Shown here one piece after another: positions 49,410 to 49,411 of a stretch of 49,411 bases of DNA; the stretch's first letter is position 1, and each line of letters opens with the position of its first letter. The notes under the pieces were generated by a model that was not told the DNA's origin, did not search any database, and worked only from the letters and a program-made list of their open reading frames with translations. The stretch spans positions 1-49,411 of the forward strand of contig CAKTNW010000015.1 of NCBI GenBank assembly GCA_934589145.1. The letters run 5' to 3'. The position numbers were made by a program, and so were the translations under genes. This DNA is from an uncultured Oscillospiraceae bacterium (GTDB lineage Bacteria; Bacillota; Clostridia; Oscillospirales; Oscillospiraceae).

Positions 49410-49411
49410 AA

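Overview
The window is GC-rich DNA from a Gram-positive, obligately anaerobic, probably endospore-forming Clostridia member. The best fit is Oscillospiraceae (Oscillibacter / Lawsonibacter / Dysosmobacter-like), but the genus is an inference from protein style. Supporting signs are strong AGGAGG-type ribosome binding sites, lipoproteins starting with a near-identical signal peptide ending in LVAC, a class III ribonucleotide reductase activase, a spore-lytic LysM-GH18 enzyme, a Spo0E-like small protein, and the Firmicutes order rimP-nusA-ylxR-ylxQ-infB-rbfA-DHH-truB-ribF. There is no phage, plasmid, CRISPR or rRNA; one tRNA-Leu(UAG) is present.

Layout, left to right. 1-2.7 kb: the end of a LivF-type ATPase, a small Spo0E-like gene, a TSUP permease and a PAP2 phosphatase. 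2.8-7.3 kb: a DUF4358 lipoprotein, DHHW, MBOAT and DHHW cassette, which looks like an exopolysaccharide O-acylation module. 7.5-14.5 kb: a small HTH regulator, then deoC-deoD, then a nucleoside (BMP-type) ABC importer, so uptake and phosphorolysis of deoxynucleosides sit together. 14.6-17.4 kb: an XRE regulator and lepA. 17.5-22.8 kb: a LysM-GH18 hydrolase, a lipoprotein, uridine phosphorylase, a GlsB-type membrane protein, a CarD-like regulator and a LysA-like PLP enzyme. 23-26.6 kb: tRNA-Leu, pyridoxal kinase, and arginine deiminase paired with a TIGR00300-type ornithine cyclodeaminase. 26.7-34.3 kb: a double-HTH AraC regulator divergent from oppBCDF-oppA. 34.4-35.1 kb: nrdG. 35.2-43.8 kb: the ribF to rimP operon on the minus strand. 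44-49.4 kb: a CyuA-like cysteine desulfidase, a dCMP deaminase, two ribbon-helix-helix proteins, a YegP-like protein, a GntR regulator and gap.

Two observations stand out. First, the OppA-like binding protein at 32477-34276 appears to be circularly permuted. After the lipoprotein signal comes the half that is normally C-terminal, followed by the half that is normally N-terminal, in one open reading frame that ends at the inter-lobe hinge. Second, a multi-hairpin intergenic element starts directly after the stop codons of infB, cyuA and gap, and a half copy follows the first DHHW gene. It always has the same polarity relative to the gene, and its stems show compensatory base changes between copies. 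Several other MITE-like inverted repeats (19375-19574, 45481-45562, 37039-37150) and many clean promoters and terminators are listed individually.
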